A program made the translations under genes and the position numbers. The notes beneath the pieces were generated by a model. The model did no database searches. It was given only the letters and a program-made list of their open reading frames with translations, and was not told the DNA's origin. 64,000 bases of DNA from contig NZ_CP041360.1 in assembly GCF_006965485.1 (NCBI RefSeq), forward strand, positions 3,162,001-3,226,000, given 5' to 3'. This DNA is from Spirosoma sp. KCTC 42546 (GTDB taxonomy: Bacteria > Bacteroidota > Bacteroidia > Cytophagales > Spirosomataceae). This document shows, piece by piece, positions 16,334-25,023 of the stretch; the stretch's first letter is position 1; each line of letters starts with the position of its first letter.

Positions 16334-17082
16334 AACTGAACGGGGATTTCGCTGAGTAATTTCAACTGCTTGGGGTCGGCATAACTGTACTGATAGATTC
16401 CTTTTGGACCTGTAACAATCAGTAGTTTTTGAGTGGTAATAACGTCGTAGGTCTTTGTGTTATAAAAGTACTCTAGCTCCTTTACATTGGCCGGATCGCT
16501 GATATCCATGACCCGAAGGCCATAATCGCCCTCACCCACAAATAGTAACGTACCGTCGGCACTCAGGCCACGTGGGTTGGTCATTGGGTAGCTACGCAGC
16601 AATTTGGGGCTGGCTATAGTTCGAATGTCGATTACGTCGAGACTGTTTGCCGTCACTGATTGGTTGCGGCAGTTGGTGCCGCTGCGCAGGGTTACGTAGG
16701 CATAATTTCCCTGAACAACAACCGGATCGCAGCTCAGGATATGCGTATAGATGCCTACCGATTTAGGCGCATTAGGCTGATTGATATCATAAATATACAT
16801 CCCCGTCTGGGTGCCAATAAACAGGTTATTTTGGTACGGGAATATCGTTTCGACACCAAACCCAATATTCGTTTTGCTCCCTTTTTTAGGGTCGCTGCTG
16901 GATGAAATATCGTAGGCTTGCAGCGCCGAATTGTTGACCGTATACAAGGTGTTGCCACTTACCGTAAAGCGGGCTGTTGAGCCACCCGTTCCCGATCCGG
17001 GCGTTGGCGAATCGCTGCTTGATGCATTGGAGCAGGATGCGAGTACAATTAGTACCAGTAGAGAGGATAGGAATGATTTCAT
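16330..17082 (-). CDS. LVIVD-repeat beta-propeller lipoprotein
   Basis: A 250-residue lipoprotein with start at 17082: MKSFLSSLLVLIVLASC carries the lipobox. The mature protein has a Ser/Pro/Gly linker and then repeated blades of the form LxAYDISxxxxPKK, MYIYDINQPNAPKSVGIYTH, SLDVIDIRTIASPKLLRSYP and GLRVMDISDPANVKELEYF, the LVIVD (DISDP) repeat. These surface-exposed propellers probably bind a partner. It shares composition and repeat type with the next gene upstream, suggesting duplication. Part of the operon that ends with porQ. Confidence 0.82.
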   Translation of the reverse strand: MKSFLSSLLVLIVLASCSNASSSDSPTPGSGTGGSTARFTVSGNTLYTVNNSALQAYDISSSSDPKKGSKTNIGFGVETIFPYQNNLFIGTQTGMYIYDINQPNAPKSVGIYTHILSCDPVVVQGNYAYVTLRSGTNCRNQSVTANSLDVIDIRTIASPKLLRSYPMTNPRGLSADGTLLFVGEGDYGLRVMDISDPANVKELEYFYNTKTYDVITTQKLLIVTGPKGIYQYSYADPKQLKLLSEIPVQL

Positions 17083-17114
17083 AAATCGTAAATCAGTTAC
17101 GAGCCAGAAAAACC

Positions 17115-17648
17115 TTATCGATAACATTGCGGATTTTCAATAGCCGCTTTCTCCCAGCGGATGACCACGCCCTTGTTGGGGTCCGCACATTCAAAGCGTA
17201 CATTGGTTGCCACGGGAAATGCTGAATACTCGAATACATTTTCCAGCCGCTTCACAAGCCGGACGTTGCGTGGATTGGCAATGTTGAGCGCAACCAGATC
17301 CGTTAGGTTGTCAGCATAGAGAATACTGTCTTTGATCGCTAATTCCTGATTACCCAGAATGGCAATAAAGGCGAGTTGGATTGGCTTTTCCGGGTCAGAA
17401 TTATCCATAATATGAATACCGCTGCCCACATCATTGATAAACAGATACTTGTCCTTAATGTAAATTTTGCCCACGTTTTTGAGTGGTTGCGGAGCGAGTG
17501 TCTGCACCGTCCGGGCATCGGTGTAGGAGGCATAAACTGGCCGGTAGATATCGCTAGTGCTAGGCGGGGGAGGTGCGTACGGCCGACCGCAACTGTCGAG
17601 TACTACACAAACGAGCAGCATGAGGAAGGAAAGCAGAAGTCGATTCAT
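17115..17648 (-). CDS. LVIVD-repeat lipoprotein, short form
   Basis: A 177-residue lipoprotein: MNRLLLSFLMLLVCVVLDSC gives the lipobox cysteine at residue 20, then a proline-rich linker (RPYAPPPPSTSD). Two or three blades can be read: KIYIKDKYLFINDVGSGIHIMDNSDPEKPIQLAFIAI and LYADNLTDLVALNIANPRNVRLVKRLENVF. It is the first gene of the unit 17648 to 14485, with 32 bp to the next start. The short length means it cannot form a whole propeller alone, so it may pair with its neighbour or be a partial domain. It is divergent from the carboxylase gene. Confidence 0.78.
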   Translation of the reverse strand: MNRLLLSFLMLLVCVVLDSCGRPYAPPPPSTSDIYRPVYASYTDARTVQTLAPQPLKNVGKIYIKDKYLFINDVGSGIHIMDNSDPEKPIQLAFIAILGNQELAIKDSILYADNLTDLVALNIANPRNVRLVKRLENVFEYSAFPVATNVRFECADPNKGVVIRWEKAAIENPQCYR

Positions 17649-17696
17649 GGCGGAATAGTGTTTAGTTCACAAAGGATACAAAAACAAATCAAATCG

Positions 17697-17724
17697 TTGG
17701 AATCCGTAAGAAAAATTAACTTTG
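17697..17724 (+). promoter_or_regulatory. Bacteroidota-type promoter of the acyl-CoA carboxylase gene
   Basis: TTG at 17697-17699 and TAACTTTG at 17717-17724 are 17 bases apart, matching the TTG-N(17-23)-TAnnTTTG housekeeping consensus. This places transcription start near 17731 and selects the ATG at 17755 over the TTG at 17722. Confidence 0.75.
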
Positions 17725-17754
17725 TCTATACTTGATTTCACGAAGCCAAATCGC

Positions 17755-19341
17755 ATGCAAACGGAAACCCAACCAGAGACCAATCAGGCTAATTCTCCAA
17801 AACTGACCAAATCCGAAATCCTGTCGCGTAAAAATGCTGAAGCTGAACTTGGTGGTGGACAGAAACGCATTGACGCTCAGCATAAAAAGGGGAAATTGAC
17901 CGCTCGTGAACGCATTGCACTTCTGGTAGATGAGGGCTCGTTTGAGGAAATAGGCAAGTTTGTCATGCACCGCACCCGCGATTTTGGTATGGATAAGGAG
18001 CATTATCTTGGCGATGGGGTAGTGACGGGTTACGGCACCGTAGATGGCCGATTAGTCTATGTGTTTGCGCAGGATTTTACCGTTTTCGGAGGAGCCTTGT
18101 CAGAAACTCATGCGGAAAAAATATGTAAACTGATGGATCTGGCGTTGCAAAATGGAGCGCCTATCATCGGGCTGAATGACTCGGGTGGTGCCCGGATTCA
18201 GGAAGGCGTATTGTCGCTGGCCGGGTATGCCGATATTTTTTACCGCAATACGCGCGCTTCGGGTGTTATTCCCCAATTGTCGGCGGTTATGGGTCCCTGT
18301 GCAGGTGGGGCCGTTTATAGCCCGGCCATCACCGATTTTATCTTCATGGTCGAGAATACGAGCTATATGTTCGTGACCGGTCCCAATGTGGTGAAGACCG
18401 TTACGCACGAATCCGTCACCGCCGAAGAACTGGGCGGGGCGAGTACGCATAGCACGAAGTCGGGGGTAACCCATTTTTCCTGCGCTAACGAATTGGCTTG
18501 TATTCAGTCACTTAAACAGCTGCTCAGTTATATTCCACAAAACTGCGAAGATGAGCCGCCCATGCTCGCCTATGAGCCCACTGACGAGTCCCGGCCAACA
18601 CTGAATACCATTATCCCCTCCAATCCGAACCAGCCGTACGACATGCGTGAGGTGATCGACGAGTTGGTGGATGTGGGTAGTTTTATGGAGGTTCACAAGA
18701 ATTTCGCGGAGAACATTGTTGTTGGGTTTGCCCGAATTGGCGGTCGTAGTATCGGTATCGTGGGTAATCAGCCCGCCGTATTAGCGGGTGTGCTCGACAT
18801 CAATGCCAGTACGAAAGCAGCTCGTTTTGTGCGGTTCTGCGATTGTTTCAACGTCCCCTTGCTCGTCCTCGAAGATGTGCCTGGTTTTCTGCCGGGTACC
18901 GATCAGGAATGGAATGGCATCATCACCAACGGTGCCAAATTACTCTTTGCCTTCTGCGAAGCGACTGTGCCCCGTGTGACCGTCATTACCCGTAAAGCCT
19001 ACGGGGGGGCTTACGATGTGATGAACTCCAAGCACATTGGTGCCGACATGAACTACGCCTGGCCATCGGCCGAAATTGCCGTAATGGGCGCTAGTGGAGC
19101 CGCCGAGATCATTTTCAAGCGTGAAATCGCCGAAGCGGAAGACCCTCAGGCCAAATTGCAGGAAAAAGTGCTGGATTACACCGAGAAATTCGCTAATCCG
19201 TACCGGGCCGCGCATCGGGGCTATATCGACGAAGTTATCATGCCCGATCAGACCCGCCAGAAACTCATCCGGGCCTTCAAGATGCTGGAAAATAAAGTAG
19301 CTACAATGCCTAAGAAAAAACACGGGAATATCCCGTTGTAA
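17755..19341 (+). CDS. Acyl-CoA (propionyl-CoA type) carboxylase, carboxyltransferase beta subunit
   Basis: A 528-residue biotin-dependent carboxyltransferase that moves CO2 from carboxybiotin to an acyl-CoA, giving methylmalonyl-CoA if propionyl-CoA is the substrate. Hallmarks: [20 protein letters not shown], the first oxyanion loop [47 protein letters not shown], then the C-lobe [44 protein letters not shown] and GAAEIIF. The alpha (biotin carboxylase) subunit is not adjacent. The start is set by the promoter at 17697-17724. Length (about 510-540) is normal for the family. A hairpin at 19370-19455 follows. Confidence 0.93.
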   Translation: MQTETQPETNQANSPKLTKSEILSRKNAEAELGGGQKRIDAQHKKGKLTARERIALLVDEGSFEEIGKFVMHRTRDFGMDKEHYLGDGVVTGYGTVDGRLVYVFAQDFTVFGGALSETHAEKICKLMDLALQNGAPIIGLNDSGGARIQEGVLSLAGYADIFYRNTRASGVIPQLSAVMGPCAGGAVYSPAITDFIFMVENTSYMFVTGPNVVKTVTHESVTAEELGGASTHSTKSGVTHFSCANELACIQSLKQLLSYIPQNCEDEPPMLAYEPTDESRPTLNTIIPSNPNQPYDMREVIDELVDVGSFMEVHKNFAENIVVGFARIGGRSIGIVGNQPAVLAGVLDINASTKAARFVRFCDCFNVPLLVLEDVPGFLPGTDQEWNGIITNGAKLLFAFCEATVPRVTVITRKAYGGAYDVMNSKHIGADMNYAWPSAEIAVMGASGAAEIIFKREIAEAEDPQAKLQEKVLDYTEKFANPYRAAHRGYIDEVIMPDQTRQKLIRAFKMLENKVATMPKKKHGNIPL

Positions 19342-19369
19342 GAGACGTGATTTATTAGCTATAAATTTT

Positions 19370-19455
19370 ATTTTTAACCACAGAGGCACAGAGATTAACT
19401 AGCTAAAATCCATAGTTTACATCTCTATATTCTCTGTGTCTCTGTGGTTAAAAAT
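19370..19455. repeat. CACAGAGACACAGAG-family inverted repeat
   Basis: Arms 19370-19394 and 19431-19455 (25 nt) match inversely at 24 of 25 positions: ATTTTTAACCACAGAGGCAC and its partner. It directly follows the carboxylase stop and precedes a 38-residue ORF. The motif TTAACCACAGAGACACAGAG is a widely seen intergenic repeat in unrelated bacteria (general knowledge, not checked here). Confidence 0.9.
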
Positions 19456-19485
19456 TTATTTGATTACGTATAAACGCTTGACTAT

Positions 19486-19602
19486 ATGGCAACCCCAACC
19501 CCCGAACGCCCAGGTAGTTTATTGAAAACCGTATTAATCGGCCTATTAATAATTTTTGGAATTGCACTGCTGGTGGGAACATTATCGGTATTGTTTCCAT
19601 AA
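19486..19602 (+). CDS. Small single-pass membrane protein, 38 aa
   Basis: ATG 19486 to TAA 19602. The product reads MATPTPERPGSLLK, then an uninterrupted hydrophobic segment (TVLIGLLIIFGIALLVGTLSVLF) of about 23 residues and a final Pro. A short charged start followed by one membrane helix is typical of real small membrane proteins and unusual for random sequence. No function can be assigned. It lies just after the hairpin at 19370-19455. Confidence 0.55.
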   Translation: MATPTPERPGSLLKTVLIGLLIIFGIALLVGTLSVLFP

Positions 19603-19731
19603 AGACAGTAGCTAACCTGATTAATAGGGCTTTCAAAATATGCCTCAAAAAATACAATACATTATAGTAATAGGTATGATAAATACAAGAAGTACGACAC
19701 TTCCGTGTATTAATGAGTTAGCAGAAATATT

Positions 19732-20532
19732 ATGATCAACCGACAAATAGATAAGACAGCTTTTAAAGAGGAGTTAAATTCAGATGAATACAAAACTGAA
19801 TGGAATAGATTTGTGGAAATGAGAAAGTCGATAACGTATTGCCTCTCATTCTGTTATATGAACTCACTAAGAGATGGAATTAGTGGCGAAAGAAATTTTT
19901 TCTTACGCATGGTTGACGACATTATTCAATCTGTTATTTCAATCGAAATAATTGCAAAAGAAGGTATAATGAACACTTGCAGAAGAGAATTGAGATACTT
20001 AATTGAGCTTTCAATAAAAAGTTGCTTGATAGTAAATAATACAACTAAAAAAGCTTTTGATGAACAAATAACTGAATATGAAAAGCTTCTAAATTCTTCA
20101 AATATAAATCCAATAAATACATTACGTTTTACTTATTTACCAGGAGAAAACGAAGATGAATTTAAGGCCGAAGTGAAAAGATTATATGGATATTTATGTA
20201 AATATTCACATTCAAGTGCACACCAAATTAGAGAAAGATTAGAAAGGGCGGAAATAGGAAGAAGTATAGGATTTGAAGGAATTCAAGAATTGAAAGAACT
20301 TAATAATGACATTGAAAGAGTACTTGCAGTTGTTATAGTAATGATTTTTCATTCAATTGCTCAATATGTAGTAGGAGACTTTATGGTTGAGCCTGATGGT
20401 CAAACAGTTAATTGGTATTTCAATAAGTCTAAATATATAAATATAATAGACCAAAATTTTGACTATAAGCATGAAAGACAATTACTTTTACCAATACTAA
20501 AACAACAACGATTAGAAAGAATAAAATTTTAA
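19732..20532 (+). CDS. AT-rich helical protein of unknown function (ORFan)
   Basis: A 266-residue protein of unknown function, rich in Lys, Ile, Asn and Glu, and coded with AGA/ATA/TTA-type codons unlike its neighbours, which points to recent transfer. It appears all-helical. Most notable are RELRYLIELSIKSCLIVNN (about 84-102) and LYGYLCKYSHSSAHQIRERL (about 150-169); the latter's KYSH-x3-H pattern recalls DUF5677 or HEPN-like proteins of phage-defence or regulatory systems, but this is only a resemblance. It is monocistronic, with AT-rich flanks and a duplicated 12-mer downstream. Confidence 0.62.
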   Translation: MINRQIDKTAFKEELNSDEYKTEWNRFVEMRKSITYCLSFCYMNSLRDGISGERNFFLRMVDDIIQSVISIEIIAKEGIMNTCRRELRYLIELSIKSCLIVNNTTKKAFDEQITEYEKLLNSSNINPINTLRFTYLPGENEDEFKAEVKRLYGYLCKYSHSSAHQIRERLERAEIGRSIGFEGIQELKELNNDIERVLAVVIVMIFHSIAQYVVGDFMVEPDGQTVNWYFNKSKYINIIDQNFDYKHERQLLLPILKQQRLERIKF

Positions 20533-20572
20533 ATAAAAGTATTTATTCTAACATGGGTTTGGCAAAAGTGGC

Positions 20573-20640
20573 ACTTTAGTACTAGGCTGAACATTTGTAC
20601 TTTCTATTAGTGTTTGTACTAAATTTGAACTTTAGTACTA
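20573..20640. repeat. Direct repeats ACTTTAGTACTA around an AT-rich spacer
   Basis: ACTTTAGTACTA occurs at 20573-20584 and 20629-20640, both containing the palindrome TAGTACTA, with TTTGTACT twice in between. It separates the AT-rich ORFan from the next gene and could mark a boundary of a transferred segment. No known element is recognised. Confidence 0.5.
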
Positions 20641-20692
20641 TCTAAACCCTACCTTCGGCAAGCCCAAAGCCGTCGATAAGCGTGATAAACAA

Positions 20693-21160
20693 ATGACAGT
20701 GATCATACGAAAGAATCTTACAGCGACATCCATTTTGATGATCGTTTTTTTTACCTATTGTAATGGGCAAAACAAGTTGTCGGTTGGTCAGGCAATGCAA
20801 CAGATTCAGCGATCTCATATTGATGCAAATGTGCCGAATAAGCATAAATTCGATGCGTATCTTAAGCGTGATTTGGAAAAATACTTTTCTGGTAAGTATG
20901 GTAAAGTTTCTGTAAAGTGGGAGTTCTTACGTGAAGGGCCCACACAAAGCGGAGTGGCATATCCAAAATACTATCTCTGGACAAAGGTTTATGAGAACGA
21001 AACGTTGATCACTGAAGGTGCCGCCCGAGTTGCGGCCATTGACCAAATAGAGTTTGACGTAAGGGATTTTTTGTCCTTGCCGAATATAAAAAAGGATATC
21101 CCTGGTATATATCAGATTTTTCCACCAGCGGTCTGCGAGACAATAAAACTTCGGCTTTAA
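20693..21160 (+). CDS. Hypothetical secreted protein
   Basis: A 155-residue protein with an N-terminal hydrophobic segment (TSILMIVFFTYCNGQ, about 12-26), probably a signal peptide cut before NKLSVG; the cysteine lacks a good lipobox. The rest has two parts: a basic helical stretch (RSHIDANVPNKHKFDAYLKRDLEKYF) and a strand-rich part (VSVKWEFLREGP, YYLWTKVYENETLITEGAARVAAI). No family is recognised. In-frame codons extend upstream for at least 14 residues (TFGKPKAVDKRDKQ) without a start, possibly the tail of a lost gene. Confidence 0.6.
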   Translation: MTVIIRKNLTATSILMIVFFTYCNGQNKLSVGQAMQQIQRSHIDANVPNKHKFDAYLKRDLEKYFSGKYGKVSVKWEFLREGPTQSGVAYPKYYLWTKVYENETLITEGAARVAAIDQIEFDVRDFLSLPNIKKDIPGIYQIFPPAVCETIKLRL

Positions 21161-21355
21161 CTGTCTGTCTGCAATAGCCTTGCAACTATCAGGGCAGTGC
21201 GCTACCGAGCTTAACAAGGGGTTGGCACAAGAAGGGCTTCAGGGCAAGAGGCAACTTTCTTCTTTTTAACTACTTGAGTGGAAGGGTGAATGGCAACGGG
21301 TTTTTATACCCTTTCTGCGCTAAGCCCCGAACCGTTACCTGAATACTATATCCGC

Positions 21356-22558
21356 CTAGCCTATGGCATCCAGAATCACGGCACAGGCTTCCCGAATTTG
21401 GTCTTCGGTAATAATCAAAGGTGGCGCAATCCGCATCGAATTGTCGCAGAATAAAAACCAGTCAGTAATAACCCCTTTTTCAATAGCCCGGTCAATGACG
21501 GGTTTCAATACCGCGAACGATTCAAATTCAACGGCTAGCATTAGCCCTTTACCACGCACTTCCCGAATGGCAGGGTGTTTTAGCAATTCCTTGAACAGCT
21601 GCCCCTTAGCCTCGGCCTGTTCATGAAGTTTCTGGTCCTGAATTACCTGAAGCGTAGCCAATGAAGCCGCGCATGAAACCGGGTGCCCCCCAAAAGTGGT
21701 GATGTGCCCCAGAATCGGATTGTTTTTGAAAACGCTCATTTTCTCCGCCGAGCTAATAAACGCGCCAATGGGCATGCCGCCCCCCATTCCCTTAGCGCAC
21801 AGCAGAATGTCGGGATGAACCGGAACGCCAGCCTGACTAAATCCTTCAAATGCCCAGAACGTACCCGTTCGACCAAAGCCCGTCTGAATTTCGTCGAAAA
21901 TCAGCAACGCACCTACATCGGTGCAGCGTTGTCGAACGGCCTGTAAATAAGCGGTATCGGGTACGCGAACACCTGCCTCGCCCCCAACAACTTCCATAAT
22001 GACAGCTGCGGTACGGGACGTAATTTGCTCAATATCAGGCGAGTTTCTGTATCGGATATGTCGAATATCGGGTAGGAGGGGGCGGTAGTTTCGCTTGAAG
22101 TTTTCGTCGCCGGAGAGGGAAAGAGCGCCCTGGGTAGAGCCGTGGTAGGCGTTGACGCAACTAATCAGCTCAGTGCGACCCGTGTAGCGTTTGGCTAGTT
22201 TCATGGCCCCCTCAACCGCTTCGGTGCCGGAGTTTGTGAAATAGACGGTATCTAATTCAGTTGGCAGGGTAGTTGCCAGCGCTTGAGCGAGTTGGGTTTG
22301 GGGGGGCTGGATGTATTCGCCATACACCATGAGGTGTAAGTATTTATCCAACTGGTTGTGAATGGCTTCGAGAACACGCGGATGCCGATGTCCAACGTTA
22401 CTCACGCCAATCCCGGAAATCAGATCCATATAGGGCTTACTGTCCCCTTGCCTGTATAAATAAATACCTTCAGCTCGTTCGATTTCCAACCCTAAAGGGA
22501 AATCGGAGGTCTGGGCTATATGCTGAAAAAATAATTGCCGGGGAGTAAGCGTTTGCAT
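21356..22558 (-). CDS. Class III PLP-dependent aminotransferase
   Basis: A 400-residue fold-type I aminotransferase. SGTEA at 110-114 binds the PLP phosphate, VNAYHGST (135-142) stacks on the ring, and FDEIQTGFGRTG (221-232) precedes the Schiff-base lysine K256 in CAKGMGGGMPIGAF. MDLISGIGVSNVGHRHPRV at about 44-62 is typical. Substrate specificity (acetylornithine, GABA, or another omega-amine or diamine) cannot be decided from sequence. Its start lies 45 bp from the divergent barrel gene start at 22604, so promoters must overlap. Confidence 0.9.
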   Translation of the reverse strand: MQTLTPRQLFFQHIAQTSDFPLGLEIERAEGIYLYRQGDSKPYMDLISGIGVSNVGHRHPRVLEAIHNQLDKYLHLMVYGEYIQPPQTQLAQALATTLPTELDTVYFTNSGTEAVEGAMKLAKRYTGRTELISCVNAYHGSTQGALSLSGDENFKRNYRPLLPDIRHIRYRNSPDIEQITSRTAAVIMEVVGGEAGVRVPDTAYLQAVRQRCTDVGALLIFDEIQTGFGRTGTFWAFEGFSQAGVPVHPDILLCAKGMGGGMPIGAFISSAEKMSVFKNNPILGHITTFGGHPVSCAASLATLQVIQDQKLHEQAEAKGQLFKELLKHPAIREVRGKGLMLAVEFESFAVLKPVIDRAIEKGVITDWFLFCDNSMRIAPPLIITEDQIREACAVILDAIG

Positions 22559-22603
22559 GATAAAACTTTCAACAGTACTTCTTCGATTCTAACACCGTCA
22601 ACC

Positions 22604-23818
22604 ATGAAAACAGTTCTTCTTTTGTTACTGCTAAGTCCCGTTGTTTTGTGGGCACAGGTTTTCAAAATTTCTCCCAACGACACCCAACGCAAGCACTCGT
22701 ACGTAGTTATGCGCGATGGCTCCGTGGTGCGGGGACAGGTTGTCCGGCAGGATAGTACGGTGATTACGATTCGGAAAGGAAACGGCGATATGACCTTTGT
22801 CGAGGCTGACCAGATCATTCGGATTTCACCCAATCGTCCGGACGATGTTGTCCGAACGGAGAGTTATGGCGCAAATCCCACGTTGTATACGGTGTTTGTC
22901 TTCAAAGATGGTACCCAGGTGGAGGGCGATTATGTCCGCCGTGACAACACGATGATCACGGTCCGAAAACGGAATGGACAACTGACGTATTTTGAACCCG
23001 AGTTACTCGCCCGTGTGGATACAATTCGGGCTGGGGTGACCTCGGCCGATGGAGTTGCCGCCGATGATGGGATATTTTCAAATCGTTTTTCCCCCTGGTT
23101 ATTAACCGGCCAAACAGCGTTTACGCCTGAAAAAGGCCGGTTTTATTATCGAAATACGTTAGCGCTACGGAATGAATTTGATTATGGGATTACCCGAAAC
23201 TGGAGCGTTGGGGCCAGTTTTGTATTGCCAATACCTTATTTGGTTCTCAGTGATTTTTACGCGTTTAACGGATTTTTACCTGCTAACTCACACCTGTTTA
23301 CAAAGTTGAGTGTACCCGTAGGGAATCAATTTCGATTCGCCCTGGCTGTAGATTATCAGGATAAGTTGTATCCGTACATCAATACCCGGGGTGCTCTGAC
23401 CTATCAGGCACTGGCCGCCATCGGCACTAGTCAGCGAAATGTAACCCTGGGTTTTGGATTGACTGATCGGGGGAAACGACGTTATTATCAATACCTGACA
23501 CCTTACTCATCAGTAACCCCAATGGACATGCCCATTCCTAATCAGTCATTTCTAACGCTGGGGATTATGCAAAAAGTGTTGCCTGGACTAACGGTCATCA
23601 GCGATAATCGCATTAATTTGGGGCAGAATCAGGCCTACTATCTGGATAATCTCGAACGGGCTTCGGTATCGTTTGCGCTTCGGTTCGACCGTCGCCGTCA
23701 TGCGTTCGATCTGGGTGTGTACAGTCTGATGTACAGAGATAGAGATAAATGGTATGATGGTCGTCAGGTGCGCATCTTAGGGTATCTGGGCTATAATCTG
23801 ATTATTGGTAAACCGTAA
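22604..23818 (+). CDS. Outer-membrane barrel protein with two N-terminal SH3/Lsm-like repeats
   Basis: A 404-residue exported protein, start 22604 (signal MKTVLLLLLLSPVVLWAQ). Residues about 30-75 and 95-145 are two copies of a small strand-rich module: DGSVVRGQVVRQDSTVITIRKGNGDMTFVEADQIIRI and DGTQVEGDYVRRDNTMITVRKRNGQLTYFEPELLARVD. The rest is amphipathic strands, FDYGITRNWSVGASFVLPIPY onwards, ending LGYLGYNLIIGKP, a barrel. The next gene is a tandem paralogue with one module; a 34-base stretch near both C-termini is identical (23681-23714 and 24605-24638). Function unknown; the module may hold a ligand or partner in the periplasm. Confidence 0.72.
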   Translation: MKTVLLLLLLSPVVLWAQVFKISPNDTQRKHSYVVMRDGSVVRGQVVRQDSTVITIRKGNGDMTFVEADQIIRISPNRPDDVVRTESYGANPTLYTVFVFKDGTQVEGDYVRRDNTMITVRKRNGQLTYFEPELLARVDTIRAGVTSADGVAADDGIFSNRFSPWLLTGQTAFTPEKGRFYYRNTLALRNEFDYGITRNWSVGASFVLPIPYLVLSDFYAFNGFLPANSHLFTKLSVPVGNQFRFALAVDYQDKLYPYINTRGALTYQALAAIGTSQRNVTLGFGLTDRGKRRYYQYLTPYSSVTPMDMPIPNQSFLTLGIMQKVLPGLTVISDNRINLGQNQAYYLDNLERASVSFALRFDRRRHAFDLGVYSLMYRDRDKWYDGRQVRILGYLGYNLIIGKP

Positions 23819-23821
23819 CAA

Positions 23822-24730
23822 ATGAAATATCTATCCCTAATGCTGCTTACGCTGCTGCCCTTACTGGCCGTAGCCCAGGACGATTACTACCAGAAGAAAA
23901 ACACGACCACGCCAGTCAAGCACCCGTATACCATTCTGCTGAAAGATGGGACGCAACTACGGGGTGAGCTTCTACGACAGGATAGTACCGAAGCCATTAT
24001 CCGAACAAAGAATCTGGGTGAAGTTCGACTGAAATCGGACCAGATTGTTAGAATAGAACAAGAAAGTGTTCAAGCGGAGGGCACTGGTTTTCCGAACCTG
24101 TTTTCGCAAACGATGCGATTAGCGCCAACGGCGTTCTCGGCCGAGAAAAATAAACTCTATTATCGGAATTACTTCCTGTATTTTAGTCAGTTTGAATACG
24201 GTATTACCGACAACTGGAGCTTTGGGACCACCTTCTTTACGTTTTTGCCAACAGCTATTTTTTCGCTCTCCACCAAAGTGTCATTGCCGGTTAGTAATCG
24301 GGTTCGGCTGGGTATCAGTGCGCAGTATATGGGTGTCCGGTCAAATGGGTTGCTAGGGAATTATGGAAACGGCACGGTGGAGGGAATTGGTTATGTACAG
24401 GGCATCGTTACCACCGGCGATCGTCAGAATAATACGAGCTACGGACTGGGATGGAGTGTCTCCAATGGCGAATTGTCCCGAAATATTGTAGGCTCCTTTG
24501 GACTAGTTAGGAAAGTGAGCCCTAAACTCTCGTTCATTAGTGAAAACTTTGTGCTGTTTGGTAGTGGGGCCGTTGACTTTTCGGGTGTTTTATCGGCCGG
24601 AGTCCGGTTCGACCGTCGCCGTCATGCGTTCGATCTGGCGGCCTATATTCCAATTATCATCGGCCGGAACATTTCTACGCCAATTACATTTGTTCCGTAT
24701 GCGAGCTACCACATCCGGATTGGGAAATAA
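23822..24730 (+). CDS. Tandem paralogue of the upstream barrel protein, one module
   Basis: A 302-residue exported protein starting 3 bp after the previous stop, so co-translated. The signal peptide MKYLSLMLLTLLPLLAVAQ is followed by one module (LKDGTQLRGELLRQDSTEAIIRTKNLGEVRLKSDQIVRIEQ), then a barrel beginning FEYGITDNWSFGTTFF and ending PYASYHIRIGK. The run RFDRRRHAFDL is coded by the same codons as in the paralogue, hinting at gene conversion or strong constraint. Confidence 0.72.
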   Translation: MKYLSLMLLTLLPLLAVAQDDYYQKKNTTTPVKHPYTILLKDGTQLRGELLRQDSTEAIIRTKNLGEVRLKSDQIVRIEQESVQAEGTGFPNLFSQTMRLAPTAFSAEKNKLYYRNYFLYFSQFEYGITDNWSFGTTFFTFLPTAIFSLSTKVSLPVSNRVRLGISAQYMGVRSNGLLGNYGNGTVEGIGYVQGIVTTGDRQNNTSYGLGWSVSNGELSRNIVGSFGLVRKVSPKLSFISENFVLFGSGAVDFSGVLSAGVRFDRRRHAFDLAAYIPIIIGRNISTPITFVPYASYHIRIGK

Positions 24731-24897
24731 GCCAAGCTGTCGACCCGCCGAACGACGCATGGCACGGTTTCTGATCGGAGGCTATTTCGGCGATAGGCCT
24801 ATACGTAATCTGTTTGCAAGCCGTTTATGTTGTTTCTTGGCGACCATACACCGATTTCAGCTAATTTCGCCGTTATTGTGAGACAACCCATTCCTAC

Positions 24898-25023
24898 ATG
24901 CCTGAGACCCCTACCGATTTACCACCGTTTGTACGTACGTGGCCGCAATTATATGCTATCGTTATAGGTAGTTTAGTTGCCGAAATTCTCCTGTTTTATG
25001 TTTTAATGCGCTGGTTATCATGA
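24898..25023 (+). CDS. 41-aa membrane protein, small partner of the SSS symporter
   Basis: ATG 24898 to TGA 25023; the stop overlaps the symporter ATG at 25020. The product has a hydrophilic N-terminus (MPETPTDLPPFVRTWPQ) and one helix (LYAIVIGSLVAEILLFYVLMRW). Translational coupling by ATGA overlap and the single helix suggest an accessory subunit of the transporter, by analogy with small subunits paired with other SSS transporters. Confidence 0.68.
   Translation: MPETPTDLPPFVRTWPQLYAIVIGSLVAEILLFYVLMRWLS

Noticed and set aside
19370..19455. Insertion sequence ends of a transposon
   Set aside because: The arms are close together, no transposase frame lies between, and no target duplication is visible.
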